A stretch of DNA of 64,000 nt from Denitrobacterium detoxificans (GCF_015062615.1 NZ_SUUH01000002.1:124001-188000); one strand, 5' to 3'; counted from the first letter of the stretch, positions 7,919 through 17,472 are shown. Notes: generated from the sequence alone by a model not told the origin. Program-made: numbers and translations.

Positions 7919-10579
7919 ATGACCTCCATGACTGCGCAAGGCATGGCCCCTACGAAGCGGGCACTCTCGTTTCTCGCAATTCTTTCATTCACGTTCTGCT
8001 TGGCATTTGCCATGGGTACTACCCCCGCATATGCGGACGCTGAAAACCCTGGTGTGACAAGCGATAATGCTTCCGAGGTTGCAGTTGGTGCCAGCCAGGA
8101 TAAGCAGGCTGTGTCTGATGTGTCTGCAGCTCCCATCGCGTCTTCCGAGGATGTCTCTATGCCTACAGTAGACACCGACATCGCACCGTCCTCCGAAGAA
8201 GTAACTGCACCCGACGCAGGAGGGGATGCTCCGGTTGCTCCTGCTCCTGCAATTGCACAGGGTAATTCAGATGAATCTGCTGGTGATGCCATCTTGGGTC
8301 CGACTGATGACCCGGTGTATCCGGGGGACGATGGCACTGCGGATGTGTATATCGGGCTTGCCCCCGCGCCGAGTGTTTCGTATAGCGTTGATAGCGCCAC
8401 TATCGACCCTATCACTCATGCGGTACACGTGTACCTGAATAGCCAAGTCGGCATGGGCGTCGACCTCCAGGTTGCTATCGAATACATTCGCATAGGCGAT
8501 ACCGTGTACGACGCTCGAACCAGTGGTTTCGTTACGGTCCAATTGCCGTCCAGTGAGACGGATGCATATACCACGACGTACTTCAAAGAGGGCCTGATGT
8601 TCACCTGGTACGCCAATGGAACGCCCCTGGGTCAGGGTACCTATTATTCGGACCCCGCTACTAACCCCGCTTTGGGTGGGAGTACAGCCACGGCTGGCTC
8701 GGATCTAACGAAATATACCGATGTTGCCCTCGAAGACTTTATGAGCGATAAGACTACCTTGTGGGGAGTTGACTCATCGATGTTCATGGGCGGCTCGCCG
8801 ATTGTGTTTTACAAGGATGTGCCGTATGCGTACTCTGATTCGTTTGACGGGTCCGTCGAGCTGTTGTCGTACAGCATGATAGGCGCTGGTAATTCGGATC
8901 GTTACGTGCGTTCTCCGCTCTTCTTTGAGTCTCCGGGCGAGCGCACCGTCGTCGCGCAGTTCACGTATATGCAGGATTATCGTTCGAAGAATACCGAAAA
9001 CGAATATGTTGGGCTTGTGCTTTACGCATCGAATCCTGTTGTGTTCCACATTGGCGTTGCTGAGTCTGCGGTAATGCCCGCTGCCATGACCGTCGTTGCC
9101 CATGATGCTAGTACGGGCGACACAATTGATATCAACAACGGCGAATTCATTGTCGAACTGGAGAAGGACTACCTCAATGAATATGAGGCAGTCGATCCGA
9201 TGAGCGGAAGCTACGAGTGGCTGCGCTATTCGCATTGCTCGATGTCGGGCGATACGTATCCGGTTACCACGCCGGGCATGTACAGGTTGACCGTGACCCA
9301 TGTTACTAACCTGTACGAGCAGTACACCGAGTGCTTCTTGCTTGACGAAGCGCTGATTTCGAGTGGCGCTTTCTCCAGGCACATCAACCTTGTAGCGCAT
9401 GTGCCGTCGGTTCAGTATTCGGTCACGTTCTATCAGGAAGATGGCGTTACGGTCATCCCTGTAAGCGGTACTGACGAGACCGGCACATATGTCACGCGTG
9501 ATTCCTGGACGTACAACGAAGGAACGGTTGCCGAGTATGTCCGGAGGCCCGACCATCCCACGAAGGCTGATACCGATGCCGCCAAGTACGTATTCAAGGA
9601 ATGGAAAGCCGTGCCTGCTGGCGAAGGGGCCATCGATACGTCTGGGTGGAGCTACGACTACGTGTATCCGGTAACGGGCGATACGAAGTACATCGCCGTG
9701 TTCCGTACGATTCCCCTGAAGAACAATGCGGGTCAGCGGATCGTGTATGCGACGGGTGGACTTTTCAGCTGGGATGCGCTGCCGACGGGCGTGCTTTCCT
9801 ACGAGTTGACTTCGTCTCCGCTTACCGCGTCTGAAGCGAGCAACGTTATCGCGTCTCACTCGAGCATGATGTCCGAGGAAACAGTGCTTGGCATGGTGAA
9901 GGTCGACCTGACGCAGTACAACGACGATCCCGAGTACACTACGACCAATGTTACCGAGCATGAGGGCCTGGAGGGCATGAAGCTCAAGTTCAACATGGAA
10001 GAGGCCGGTATCAACGCCAAAGATGGCGACAAGCTGAAGATTCTGCAGATTCACCAGAAGGACGAGTCGAGCGCCGAGGAAATCATCGAGCACAAGGCGA
10101 CCGTCGTGAACGGCGAAGTCGAGATCGAATTGAATGGCAAGCTCTCCACGTTCGTCTTCATGATGGATGACACCGCTACGGGCGGCGAAGGTACGGAAGG
10201 TGGTTCTGCCGATCCCGAGGGTGGCAGCACAACGGGCGAAGGCGACTCTGGCGAAAGTGGTGGTACACCGGGTGAGGGTGGCAGCCAGGGCGAAGCTGGC
10301 TCCGGTGAAGAGCCTTCTGGTGCTCCCGCGGTAGATTCCTTGGCGGATGTCGACGCGGCGTACGCACAGACCTCTGATGCGGCCGCATCGGGTGTCAATG
10401 AGTCCGCCCAGGCCCATAATGCGCATGGTGAAGCCAAGTCTGCTTCTGCCGCCATCGCCTCCTCAATGCCCGCAACGGGCGACTCCATGAGCGCTTTGGT
10501 CATCGCGCTCGTTGCTCTGTCTGAGTTGATTGCCGCAATCGCGATTTGCGTGTCTGTCCGTCGCAGGGCTCAGCTCTAG
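7919..10579 (+). CDS. Cell-wall-anchored surface protein with MPATG sortase signal
   Basis: The start at 7919 follows GAGGAGGG by ten bases and puts the signal peptide at the N-terminus (hydrophobic core LSFLAILSFTFCLAFAMG, likely cleavage after AYA near residue 38). The 886-residue mature region begins with an acidic Ser/Glu/Pro stretch. A large beta-rich section follows, then an InlB-type repeat-like unit (SVTFYQEDG ... YVFKEWKAV ... TKYIAVF). A Gly/Glu/Ser linker precedes the C-terminal wall-sorting signal: MPATG at residues 850-854, a hydrophobic segment, then VRRRAQL. MPATG is a variant of LPxTG. No sortase gene is in the window. Binding partner is unknown. Confidence 0.85.
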   Translation: MTSMTAQGMAPTKRALSFLAILSFTFCLAFAMGTTPAYADAENPGVTSDNASEVAVGASQDKQAVSDVSAAPIASSEDVSMPTVDTDIAPSSEEVTAPDAGGDAPVAPAPAIAQGNSDESAGDAILGPTDDPVYPGDDGTADVYIGLAPAPSVSYSVDSATIDPITHAVHVYLNSQVGMGVDLQVAIEYIRIGDTVYDARTSGFVTVQLPSSETDAYTTTYFKEGLMFTWYANGTPLGQGTYYSDPATNPALGGSTATAGSDLTKYTDVALEDFMSDKTTLWGVDSSMFMGGSPIVFYKDVPYAYSDSFDGSVELLSYSMIGAGNSDRYVRSPLFFESPGERTVVAQFTYMQDYRSKNTENEYVGLVLYASNPVVFHIGVAESAVMPAAMTVVAHDASTGDTIDINNGEFIVELEKDYLNEYEAVDPMSGSYEWLRYSHCSMSGDTYPVTTPGMYRLTVTHVTNLYEQYTECFLLDEALISSGAFSRHINLVAHVPSVQYSVTFYQEDGVTVIPVSGTDETGTYVTRDSWTYNEGTVAEYVRRPDHPTKADTDAAKYVFKEWKAVPAGEGAIDTSGWSYDYVYPVTGDTKYIAVFRTIPLKNNAGQRIVYATGGLFSWDALPTGVLSYELTSSPLTASEASNVIASHSSMMSEETVLGMVKVDLTQYNDDPEYTTTNVTEHEGLEGMKLKFNMEEAGINAKDGDKLKILQIHQKDESSAEEIIEHKATVVNGEVEIELNGKLSTFVFMMDDTATGGEGTEGGSADPEGGSTTGEGDSGESGGTPGEGGSQGEAGSGEEPSGAPAVDSLADVDAAYAQTSDAAASGVNESAQAHNAHGEAKSASAAIASSMPATGDSMSALVIALVALSELIAAIAICVSVRRRAQL

Positions 10580-10603
10580 GAAATTAGAAGCATAAGGCCT
10601 TTT

Positions 10604-10627
10604 AGAGGACGTCTTCGGGCGTCCTCT
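10604..10627 (+). terminator. Hairpin after the surface protein gene
   Basis: AGAGGACG pairs with CGTCCTCT around a C(TTCG)G-type tetraloop, 25 bases beyond the stop codon. Only a weak T-rich tail follows, so it may be a terminator or an mRNA-stabilising end. Confidence 0.6.
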
Positions 10628-10709
10628 CTGTACTATGTTTAGCGGAGTATAATTGCCTGCATCATTGTTGGTTGGCAAGCATCTTCTGATGCGACTATAG
10701 GATCGAGTC

Positions 10710-11300
10710 ATGCTTTTCATTCTCACGGGCGAATTCGAAATCGGGAAAACTCGCTGGCTCGAAGCCGAGCTGGCATACCTGCGTGCGAATGGGGTGCCTG
10801 CTGCGGGCGTCATTGCTCCGGGTATATGGGAACGTACGCCCGATGGGTTCGACAAGCGGGGCATCGATAACGTGCTGCTGCCCGAGGGTAGGCGCATTCG
10901 CTTTGCCTTGCGGCGCGACTTGTCGAGCGAAGGTGTGGTTGAGGCCGCACATGCGAACGAGACGTGCTTCAAGTGGCGCATTGAAGAGGATGCCGTGAAC
11001 CAGGTCAACGACCTGTTTCGTGTGCTTATCGCGAAGCGTGAAGAGGCGGTGGCGCTTCCATCGTTGCTCGTGGTTGACGAGTTGGGTCCGCTCGAGCTTG
11101 TGCGTGGCGCGGGGCTCACGCAGGCTTTGTCGTTGCTCGATATGGGGCCAAGTCAGGCATATCCCCACGCCCTTATTATCGTGCGTCCTGCTCTAGTCGA
11201 ATGCGCTTGCGAACGCTTTGCCCCCGCATGGGGCGAGCCCGTAATGCTACAGCCAGATGATGCGAGTGGCAATTTGCTGCATGCTCATTTGCTACACTAG
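10710..11300 (+). CDS. THEP1-like nucleoside-triphosphatase
   Basis: This 196-residue protein starts MLFILTGEFEIGKTRW, a P-loop of the form GxxxxGKT at residues 7-14. A Walker B segment LLVVDELGPLEL sits near residue 115. Short length, an immediate N-terminal P-loop and the DELGPLEL signature fit the THEP1/DUF265 NTPase family, which hydrolyses nucleoside triphosphates in vitro and whose cell role is poorly known. It stands alone between the surface protein and the secreted protease; a shared process cannot be inferred from the sequence. Confidence 0.75.
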   Translation: MLFILTGEFEIGKTRWLEAELAYLRANGVPAAGVIAPGIWERTPDGFDKRGIDNVLLPEGRRIRFALRRDLSSEGVVEAAHANETCFKWRIEEDAVNQVNDLFRVLIAKREEAVALPSLLVVDELGPLELVRGAGLTQALSLLDMGPSQAYPHALIIVRPALVECACERFAPAWGEPVMLQPDDASGNLLHAHLLH

Positions 11301-11338
11301 CTTTTGTTTCTTTGAAAATACGGATGTGAGGATTTGTC

Positions 11339-13810
11339 ATGAGGGTTGTTATGTCGGCGTTATGCGCCGTATTGCTAACCTTGGCATGCGTTCCCGCTTC
11401 CGCGTTTGGGGTTCTGGGCGATTCTTCTGCATCTGCGGACGAATCGTCTTTGGGGAGCGTTCTTTCGGTGCAAGCCGCCGAGGACGTTACGGGGGTAAGC
11501 GCCGAAGCAGAAGGCGATGCCTATGTTGCGGGCGAAGTGCTCGTGCAATTTAAGAATGATATTTCGGAAGGCGATGCCGAGGCGGTTGCCGATGTAGCTG
11601 CGTCGGTGGAGGATGCTGATATAGCTGACAGCGACGTGGTCATGGGCTCAATTGAAGACGGCTCGCTTGCGTGCGATTACGTCTCGGGTGCGGTCGTTGT
11701 GCTCCCCGTGGCCGATGGCGTGACGGTTGCGCAGGCTATTGCCGAGTTGGAGAGCGACCCGCGCGTGCTTTCCGCGCAACCTAACTGGATTTTCGAGCTG
11801 CCCGACGACGAGGTGGCCGATACATCCGACGACGAAAGCGCTGCCGAATTGCTGGGGCTTACTGCCCAGTCCGATGCCGCTGCGGAATTGGAGGCGCAGG
11901 CGACCCAGGTGAACGATGCTCGGCTGTCGTATCAATGGGCGCTTGATGCCGTCAACCTTCCCGAGGCTTGGGATATGGCTCGCTGCGATAACAGCAACGA
12001 TAGCGTCGCCGATGCTAATGTGAGCGTTGCCATTCTCGATTCGGGTATCGCAAGCGGTCATGAGGACCTTGAGGGCAACATCATTAAACGTTACGATGCT
12101 TCGGCCGACGTAGAGGACCAGGCCGTCGAATCGAGCAGTTTTAGTCACGGTACCCATGTGGCGGGTATCGTATCGGCGGTTGCGAATAACGCAACAGGTA
12201 TTGCCGGTGCGTCCTACAATGCAAATCTGGTTCCCATTCGCATTTTCGACGACAGAGGGGAAACCACGACCGAGGTAGTGGTGCGTGCATTTGAGTACGT
12301 AAAAAATCATCGCGATGATTTGAATATTAGGGTCATTAACTTTAGCGTGGGAGGCGCTGGGAGCAGCGATTATGACTGGTCCAATGATCTGATTTGCCAG
12401 GCTATTACCGCTGCGCGCGATGCGGGGATTCTTACGGTATGTGCCGCGGGAAATCAGGGAAGCGGCCTCAAGTCTGTTCCCTGCGCCGAATACCCAGGGG
12501 ACTACGATGATTGCTTGAGCGTGATAAACGTTGCGAATGCCACATTGCCGATATGCGCGGGCTATTACACCACCGATACTACCGAGCAGACGTATCCTCG
12601 CTCGAATACCACTAACTACAATGTGAGCGGCGTTACGCAGGCGTCGGAGAACCAAACGAAGGATATCTGTGCGCCGGGTACGAGAATCTACAGTACGGTC
12701 AAGGGCGATTCGTACGGCTACCTCAATGGCACGTCCCAGGCGTCTCCGCTGGTGGCGGGTATAGCCGCTCTTCTTTTTGCCGAAGATCCTTCGCTTACTC
12801 CCGATGACGTGCAGGATATCCTGCAGAGTTCCGCACGTGATTTGGGCGAATCGGGTTGGGATTGCGAATATGCGTATGGCATGGTCGACGCATATGCGGC
12901 GCTCCAGAAGCTCTTTGCGAATACGACCATCTCACTTGAATACGAAAGCATCGTGTATACGGGTGAGGCGTGCGAGCCGGCGGTGACTGTTGTTTCCTCT
13001 GATGGCTCGGTGCTGCAAGAGGGCGTGGACTATACGGTGTCGTACATCGACAACGTGCATGCCGGAACGGCGTCGGTAATTGTTTCGGGTGCGGGAGATT
13101 ACGTGGGCACCCAATCGTTCGAGTTCACTATTGAGAAAGCCGAACGTCCCTTCTCGGTTTCCCTGGCGTCTACCCAGCTGCATTATGGCGACGCTGCAAC
13201 GCCTTTGTTTCTGCAGGGCGCCGCTTCCGATGCAACGTTTACGTATGCCTCCTCGGATGAGTCGGTGGCTACGGTGAGTGCGGAAGGGTACGTGACGCCG
13301 AGCGCCCTTGGCGAGGCGACGCTCACCGTTTCCTATGCCGATGACTGCGACTACGTGGCGCCTGCGCAATCGATTGAAGTTACCGTCTCTTACGCGCCCT
13401 CGGTAATGTATCGCCTGTACAACCCCAATTCCGGTGAGCATTTCTATACGGCGGTCATTTCCGAGCGCGATGACGTGGTGCGGGCTGGCTGGACATATGA
13501 AGGCGTGGGATGGATTGCCGCTGCCGCTTCGCCTACGCCGGTGTATCGTCTGTATAACCCGAATGGAGGCGATCATCATTACACGATGAGCGCCGAAGAG
13601 CGCGATTGGCTGCGAGGGCTCGGCTGGAGGTACGAGGGCGTTGGCTGGTACAGCGCCGACGAAGACGATGTTCCCGTGTATCGCCAGTACAATCCCAATG
13701 CAACGTCGGGTGCGCATAACTTCACTACGAGCGCGTCTGAAAACGACATGCTCGTACGCGAGGGGTGGCGCGCCGAAGGAGTCGCCTGGTACGCCTTGGC
13801 AGAGGGGTAG
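11339..13810 (+). CDS. Secreted subtilisin-family (S8) serine protease with C-terminal repeats
   Basis: The 823-residue protein has a signal peptide (MRVVMSALCAVLLTLACVPASA) and a propeptide-like region to about residue 165 (GEVLVQFKNDIS ... LSAQPNWIF). The S8 catalytic domain carries the triad D234 (AILDSGI), H270 (SHGTHVAG) and S466 (NGTSQASP). After about residue 530 come Ig-like beta domains. Three repeats of about 43 residues occupy residues 690-823, each beginning YRxYNPN and ending in a GWxYEGVGW-like segment, resembling the lipase/peptidase-associated DUF5648-type repeat. No sorting signal is present, so it is probably released or held by the repeats. Substrate is unknown. Confidence 0.9.
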   Translation: MRVVMSALCAVLLTLACVPASAFGVLGDSSASADESSLGSVLSVQAAEDVTGVSAEAEGDAYVAGEVLVQFKNDISEGDAEAVADVAASVEDADIADSDVVMGSIEDGSLACDYVSGAVVVLPVADGVTVAQAIAELESDPRVLSAQPNWIFELPDDEVADTSDDESAAELLGLTAQSDAAAELEAQATQVNDARLSYQWALDAVNLPEAWDMARCDNSNDSVADANVSVAILDSGIASGHEDLEGNIIKRYDASADVEDQAVESSSFSHGTHVAGIVSAVANNATGIAGASYNANLVPIRIFDDRGETTTEVVVRAFEYVKNHRDDLNIRVINFSVGGAGSSDYDWSNDLICQAITAARDAGILTVCAAGNQGSGLKSVPCAEYPGDYDDCLSVINVANATLPICAGYYTTDTTEQTYPRSNTTNYNVSGVTQASENQTKDICAPGTRIYSTVKGDSYGYLNGTSQASPLVAGIAALLFAEDPSLTPDDVQDILQSSARDLGESGWDCEYAYGMVDAYAALQKLFANTTISLEYESIVYTGEACEPAVTVVSSDGSVLQEGVDYTVSYIDNVHAGTASVIVSGAGDYVGTQSFEFTIEKAERPFSVSLASTQLHYGDAATPLFLQGAASDATFTYASSDESVATVSAEGYVTPSALGEATLTVSYADDCDYVAPAQSIEVTVSYAPSVMYRLYNPNSGEHFYTAVISERDDVVRAGWTYEGVGWIAAAASPTPVYRLYNPNGGDHHYTMSAEERDWLRGLGWRYEGVGWYSADEDDVPVYRQYNPNATSGAHNFTTSASENDMLVREGWRAEGVAWYALAEG

Positions 13811-13836
13811 CAAGCCTTCCGTTCATGTGCGTGATT

Positions 13837-13874
13837 GAGGCTCTGCGCGAACGGGTGGGTTTGCGCAGAGCCTC
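13837..13874. terminator. Shared hairpin between convergent protease and ECF genes
   Basis: GAGGCTCTGCGC (13837-13848) pairs exactly with 13863-13874 around a 14-base loop. It lies between the convergent protease and ecfT stops and probably serves both strands. T-runs are weak. Confidence 0.65.
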
Positions 13875-13893
13875 GTGTGTATGGTGGGGTGTG

Positions 13894-14664
13894 CTACAGC
13901 AGCACGGTAAGGCAGATGGAAGCAGCTAGCAGGCCGGCAACCAGCGCGAATGCTGCGTAGTCGGTTGCCGTCATGGGGTATTCGCGGAAGCCCGAGGTAC
14001 GGGTGCGTAGATTGAACCCACGCACTTCTGCGGCAATGGCCGCGCTGTTCGTTTTGCGCACGGAACTTACCAGTAGGGGAACGCAGAGGGGAACCATGAA
14101 GCGCACCTTGTTCGCGATACCGCCTGCATCGAATTCAACACCGCGCGCGGTCTGGGCTTCCATGATGCCGTGCATGTCATTCAGGAATACGGGGATGAAA
14201 TGCACGGTCGAGGAAAACGTGAACGCGTAGCGATAGGGCACGTGCAGCACTTTCACGGCAGCGTTCGTCATGTCGGTGATCTTCGTAACGTAGAACGTCA
14301 AGAACAGGGGGATGGCTGCGGCTTCCAAGCGCAAGATGGTGGTTGCGGCCGCTCCGGCGCCGTCGGATCCCACATAGCCCCAGGGTAGGGGAATGAGCAT
14401 GGTGCCGCTGGGGATAGTAAGTAGCTGGATGAGAGCCAGGATGGCCGAAAATACGAGCACGGCTTTCATGAGCTTTGATGTTTGCTGCATCATGCCGCAG
14501 CTAGCAGCCATGGCCACGCCAGCCATGAGCATGACCAGCAGGAAGGGCAGGTTCGACGTGCAGAAGCAGGCCGCGGCAAAGATGATGGCGCCCAACAGCT
14601 TCGTGATGGGGTTCAAACGATGCAGTAGCGAGTTGCCGGGAACGTATTCCAGGAATCCCCTCAT
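13894..14664 (-). CDS. ecfT: ECF transporter transmembrane coupling protein EcfT
   Basis: The 256-residue polytopic membrane protein has the CbiQ/EcfT pattern. Several N-terminal membrane helices are followed by a cytoplasmic coupling region carrying the two Ala-x-Arg-Gly-type motifs (AQTARGVEF near residue 170 and AAEVRGFNL near 215) that dock onto the ATPases, then a C-terminal helix. Its ATG overlaps the stop of the upstream ATPase gene (ATGA), indicating translational coupling. Together with the ATPase and the S component it forms a complete transporter, so this set is probably dedicated to one substrate. Confidence 0.92.
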   Translation of the reverse strand: MRGFLEYVPGNSLLHRLNPITKLLGAIIFAAACFCTSNLPFLLVMLMAGVAMAASCGMMQQTSKLMKAVLVFSAILALIQLLTIPSGTMLIPLPWGYVGSDGAGAAATTILRLEAAAIPLFLTFYVTKITDMTNAAVKVLHVPYRYAFTFSSTVHFIPVFLNDMHGIMEAQTARGVEFDAGGIANKVRFMVPLCVPLLVSSVRKTNSAAIAAEVRGFNLRTRTSGFREYPMTATDYAAFALVAGLLAASICLTVLL

Positions 14665-16418
14665 CGTGGGCTCCTTTCAGTTGCAGGTTCGTGCTTTGGG
14701 GTGGATTGGTTGACGCGAATGTTGTCAATGGCGTTTGCCATGTCGTCGAGCGTATTTGCGCGTGCGATGGCCGTGTTCGCCAAATCGGGGCGAGCGAGGG
14801 GCAGAGTCAGCGAAAGCTCTACGATCTGCGGTGGCGTCATGTGGGCGTTTTGGAGCGTTTCCTCGGAGCGAAGCATGGCGAATGTGGGGCCATCTCCAAT
14901 GACACAGCCTTCGTTCATTACGATAACGCGCTCGGCGAAGTCGGCTACCACTTCCATGTCGTGGCACACCATGATTACCGTGGTGCCCGAAGCGTGTAGG
15001 CGGCGAATGATGCCCATGACCTTCTCGCATTCGCGGTAGTCGAGGCCCGTGGTGGGTTCGTCCAGGATGATGATGCGCGGCTCCAACACTACGATGGAAG
15101 CGAGCGCCAGTAACTGCCGCGTGCCGCGGTTCAACAGGAATGGATCGTCGTCGGGGTTGAACCCAAACTCTTCAATGATGGCGTCAACGCGTTTCGCGGC
15201 TTCCGATCCGTTCTTCTTCAACGCGCGGAAGCCGAACAGGAGCTCTTCGCGTACGGTGGGGCAGCATATCTGCCGATCGGGGTTTTGGAATAGGAACCCC
15301 ACGCGCTGAGCCAGTTCGCTCGTCTGCAAGTGCGTGGTGGGCTTTCCACTTACGAGCACGGTGCCGGAATCGGGTTTCAGGAGGCCATTTGCCAAGCGCA
15401 TGGTGGTCGACTTTCCTGCTCCGTTGGTGCCGGCGAATGCCACGAACTCGCCTTCCCGTATGGTGAAGGACACGCCGCGAAGGATGGGGGTGCCCTCATC
15501 GTACGAGGCGTGTACGTTGCGGAATTCCAGAACGGTGGGTTGCGTGTGCGTGGGCGAACTCAGGTGTTCCACCTGCATGGTTGCGGCGTGTGTGGGCGTG
15601 GGTAGTGCTTCGGCCAGTATATCGCGCGCTTCTTCCACGTTGCGACATACGCCGTAGCCCAAGCGATTCATGAGCGTGGTTGCACGTGGACAATTTACGC
15701 CTAGGTTGGCGAGTTCATCGGCGTGGGCAAGCACGCAACGTGGCTTGTCGGCGAAAACGATGCGTCCTTCGTTCATGATGACCAGTTGGCTGGCGAAGCG
15801 TGCGAGCAGCGCGATTTTCTGTTCGACTACTACAACCGTGGTTTCGTGCTCGCGCGCGTAACGTTCCAGCAGTTCGAATACCTGAAGCGAGCTGGCGGGG
15901 TCGAGCTCGGCAGTTGGTTCGTCGAGTACGAGCACGCGTGGTCGCAGTGCCAAGATGGAGGCAATGGCGACCTTCTGCTTCTGTCCGCCGGAAAGGCTTG
16001 CGATGCTGCGATCACGCAATTCGGCAATGCCCATGTCGTTCAGGGCCTCGCTAACGCGCTTCTCGATTTCGCTGTGTGGCACGCCGAAGTTTTCCAGGCC
16101 GTAGAGAATCTCGTCTTCCACGATGGAGGAAACCATCTGCGAATCGATGTCCTGGCAAACGCTGCCGACGACGCGCGATATGTCGGTGAGCGACGCTTCG
16201 CAGGTGTCCAGGCCGTCTACTTGCACGGAACCGTAGAAGTCGCCGGGATAGCAGTGGGGGATGATGCCATTGAGCGCGTAGGTGAGCGTACTCTTGCCGC
16301 AGCCCGCAGGGCCGGTGATGCCCACGAAGGCTCCTTTGGGAATGTCCAGGTTCACGCCGCTTACGGTGGGCGCATCGCCTTCTCGGTATACGAACGAGAA
16401 GTCCCTAATAGTAATCAT
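14661..16418 (-). CDS. ecfA: Fused double ATPase (EcfA-EcfA') of the ECF transporter
   Basis: The 585-residue protein joins two ABC domains. The first (about 1-230) has Walker A GPAGCGKST, signature LSGGQKQKV and Walker B VLVLDEPTAELDP. The second (about 295-530) has Walker A GTNGAGKST and Walker B IIILDEPTTGLD, but its signature region reads NRGTRQLLALA instead of LSGGQ. An asymmetric pair is known for ECF ATPases, though this second signature is strongly degenerate. The protein powers substrate uptake with EcfT. It is encoded between the S component (37 bases upstream) and ecfT (4-base overlap). Confidence 0.92.
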   Translation of the reverse strand: MITIRDFSFVYREGDAPTVSGVNLDIPKGAFVGITGPAGCGKSTLTYALNGIIPHCYPGDFYGSVQVDGLDTCEASLTDISRVVGSVCQDIDSQMVSSIVEDEILYGLENFGVPHSEIEKRVSEALNDMGIAELRDRSIASLSGGQKQKVAIASILALRPRVLVLDEPTAELDPASSLQVFELLERYAREHETTVVVVEQKIALLARFASQLVIMNEGRIVFADKPRCVLAHADELANLGVNCPRATTLMNRLGYGVCRNVEEARDILAEALPTPTHAATMQVEHLSSPTHTQPTVLEFRNVHASYDEGTPILRGVSFTIREGEFVAFAGTNGAGKSTTMRLANGLLKPDSGTVLVSGKPTTHLQTSELAQRVGFLFQNPDRQICCPTVREELLFGFRALKKNGSEAAKRVDAIIEEFGFNPDDDPFLLNRGTRQLLALASIVVLEPRIIILDEPTTGLDYRECEKVMGIIRRLHASGTTVIMVCHDMEVVADFAERVIVMNEGCVIGDGPTFAMLRSEETLQNAHMTPPQIVELSLTLPLARPDLANTAIARANTLDDMANAIDNIRVNQSTPKHEPATERSPR

Positions 16419-16455
16419 GCCAATCCTCCTGTGAGGTGAAACTCGTGATGCCAGC

Positions 16456-17058
16456 CTATTTCTTCAGCACCTTGCGCATGATGGGCACGAGCACCTGGTT
16501 CAGAATGGCGTTGAACGTGGCGGTGCCCAGTACGATGAGAGCGTATGCGCCTACGGCTGCCGCGAAGGTGGTCTGGCTGTTGGCGTTGCTTACCACGTTG
16601 ATGTAGATGGCCATGAGGGCGAAGGTTCCGCCGGAGACCACCGTGGAAATGAACGTGTTGACGATGGGATTGATGTCGGCCTTACCGCCAATGCGCATGG
16701 GGACCTTTACAAGCAGGCCGCATACGAGGGCACCCAGCACTTCCGAGATGATGTTCAGGCCCGGCGTGGCGTTGAGCATGGGCAGCTGGCAGATGAGGCC
16801 AGCGATGAGTCCGATGATAGCGGCCTGGCCCACCTTGGGGCGCGTGAGGATGATGGCCAGGCAGTACATGGCAATGATGAAGTTGGGCTTCATGCCAAAC
16901 GAGGCAAGCATGGAGCCCACGGTGAGCTTCAGCACGGCGCCGGCTGCCAGCAAAACGGCGATGAGGATGAGGTCCTGCGTGCTCAGGCCGTCCTTTTTCT
17001 GGGCGACGGCGTTTACGGTGCGCTTCTGGCCTGCGGGGGTAGCGGTTACTTCGGACAT
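16456..17058 (-). CDS. ECF substrate-binding (S) component, TrpP-like tryptophan transporter
   Basis: The ATG at 17058 is preceded by AAAGGAA; an upstream open frame crosses the T-box terminator and is not used. The 200-residue protein has a short polar N-terminus and about six membrane helices. The segment GMKPNFIIAMYCLAIILT followed by KVGQAAIIGLIAG strongly resembles TrpP/YhaG tryptophan transporters. The T-box leader, with a UGG specifier, independently points to tryptophan. The gene order S component, fused ATPase, EcfT gives a self-contained uptake system induced when charged tRNA-Trp is scarce. Confidence 0.82.
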   Translation of the reverse strand: MSEVTATPAGQKRTVNAVAQKKDGLSTQDLILIAVLLAAGAVLKLTVGSMLASFGMKPNFIIAMYCLAIILTRPKVGQAAIIGLIAGLICQLPMLNATPGLNIISEVLGALVCGLLVKVPMRIGGKADINPIVNTFISTVVSGGTFALMAIYINVVSNANSQTTFAAAVGAYALIVLGTATFNAILNQVLVPIMRKVLKK

Positions 17059-17130
17059 TGCTGTTCCTTTCGGTTGTGGTCGCTTATGCGACCGGTTGCT
17101 AGGTTCGAATGCCTCGAAGTCGTTTTCGCG

Positions 17131-17442
17131 CAAATAAAAAATGGCCCGCCCTTCAAAACTCCGGCTTGGAGCTTCAAAGGGCAGGCCATTCAACCTGCGG
17201 TGCCACCTTTGCTTGGTTTCCTTGCGGAAACCCACTCGTGAACATGCCATCACATGCTCTGCCTCTAACGCGGGCTCACGGTCCGGATACTCGGCCTTCC
17301 TATGGGTTGGCCTTTCCCCTTTCCCTCGGCGATCCATTTACCAATTGGCGTTCTGCGAGGATTCCAGCATCCCTCGCTCTCTGTGAGTGCCCGATTGGCT
17401 TGATCTTCGCCTCAACGGTTTCGAGCTATTCGATTGAAACGA
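17131..17442 (-). promoter_or_regulatory. T-box riboswitch, tryptophan-specific, upstream of the ECF operon
   Basis: On the minus strand the leader contains a Stem I with lower helix GGCGA/TCGCC and a specifier-loop 3' side TAAATGGA. The specifier is therefore UGG (17336-17334), followed by the usual purine. The T-box AAAGGTGGCACCGCAGG is at 17210-17194, with UGGC to pair with the tRNA 3' end. The intrinsic terminator at 17190-17131 pairs AATGGCC and GCCCTT with AAGGGC and GGCCATT, followed by TTTTT. The tRNA-Trp at 59775-59850 has anticodon CCA and discriminator G (GCCA end), matching both contacts. Uncharged tRNA-Trp should favour antitermination. Confidence 0.93.
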
Positions 17443-17472
17443 AGTGTAAGGGCATTGATTTGCCGCTGTCAA
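17443..17472 (-). promoter_or_regulatory. Sigma-70-type promoter of the T-box/ECF operon
   Basis: TTGACA at 17472-17467 is followed after 18 bases by TACACT (17448-17443), placing the transcription start just upstream of T-box Stem I. Confidence 0.7.
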
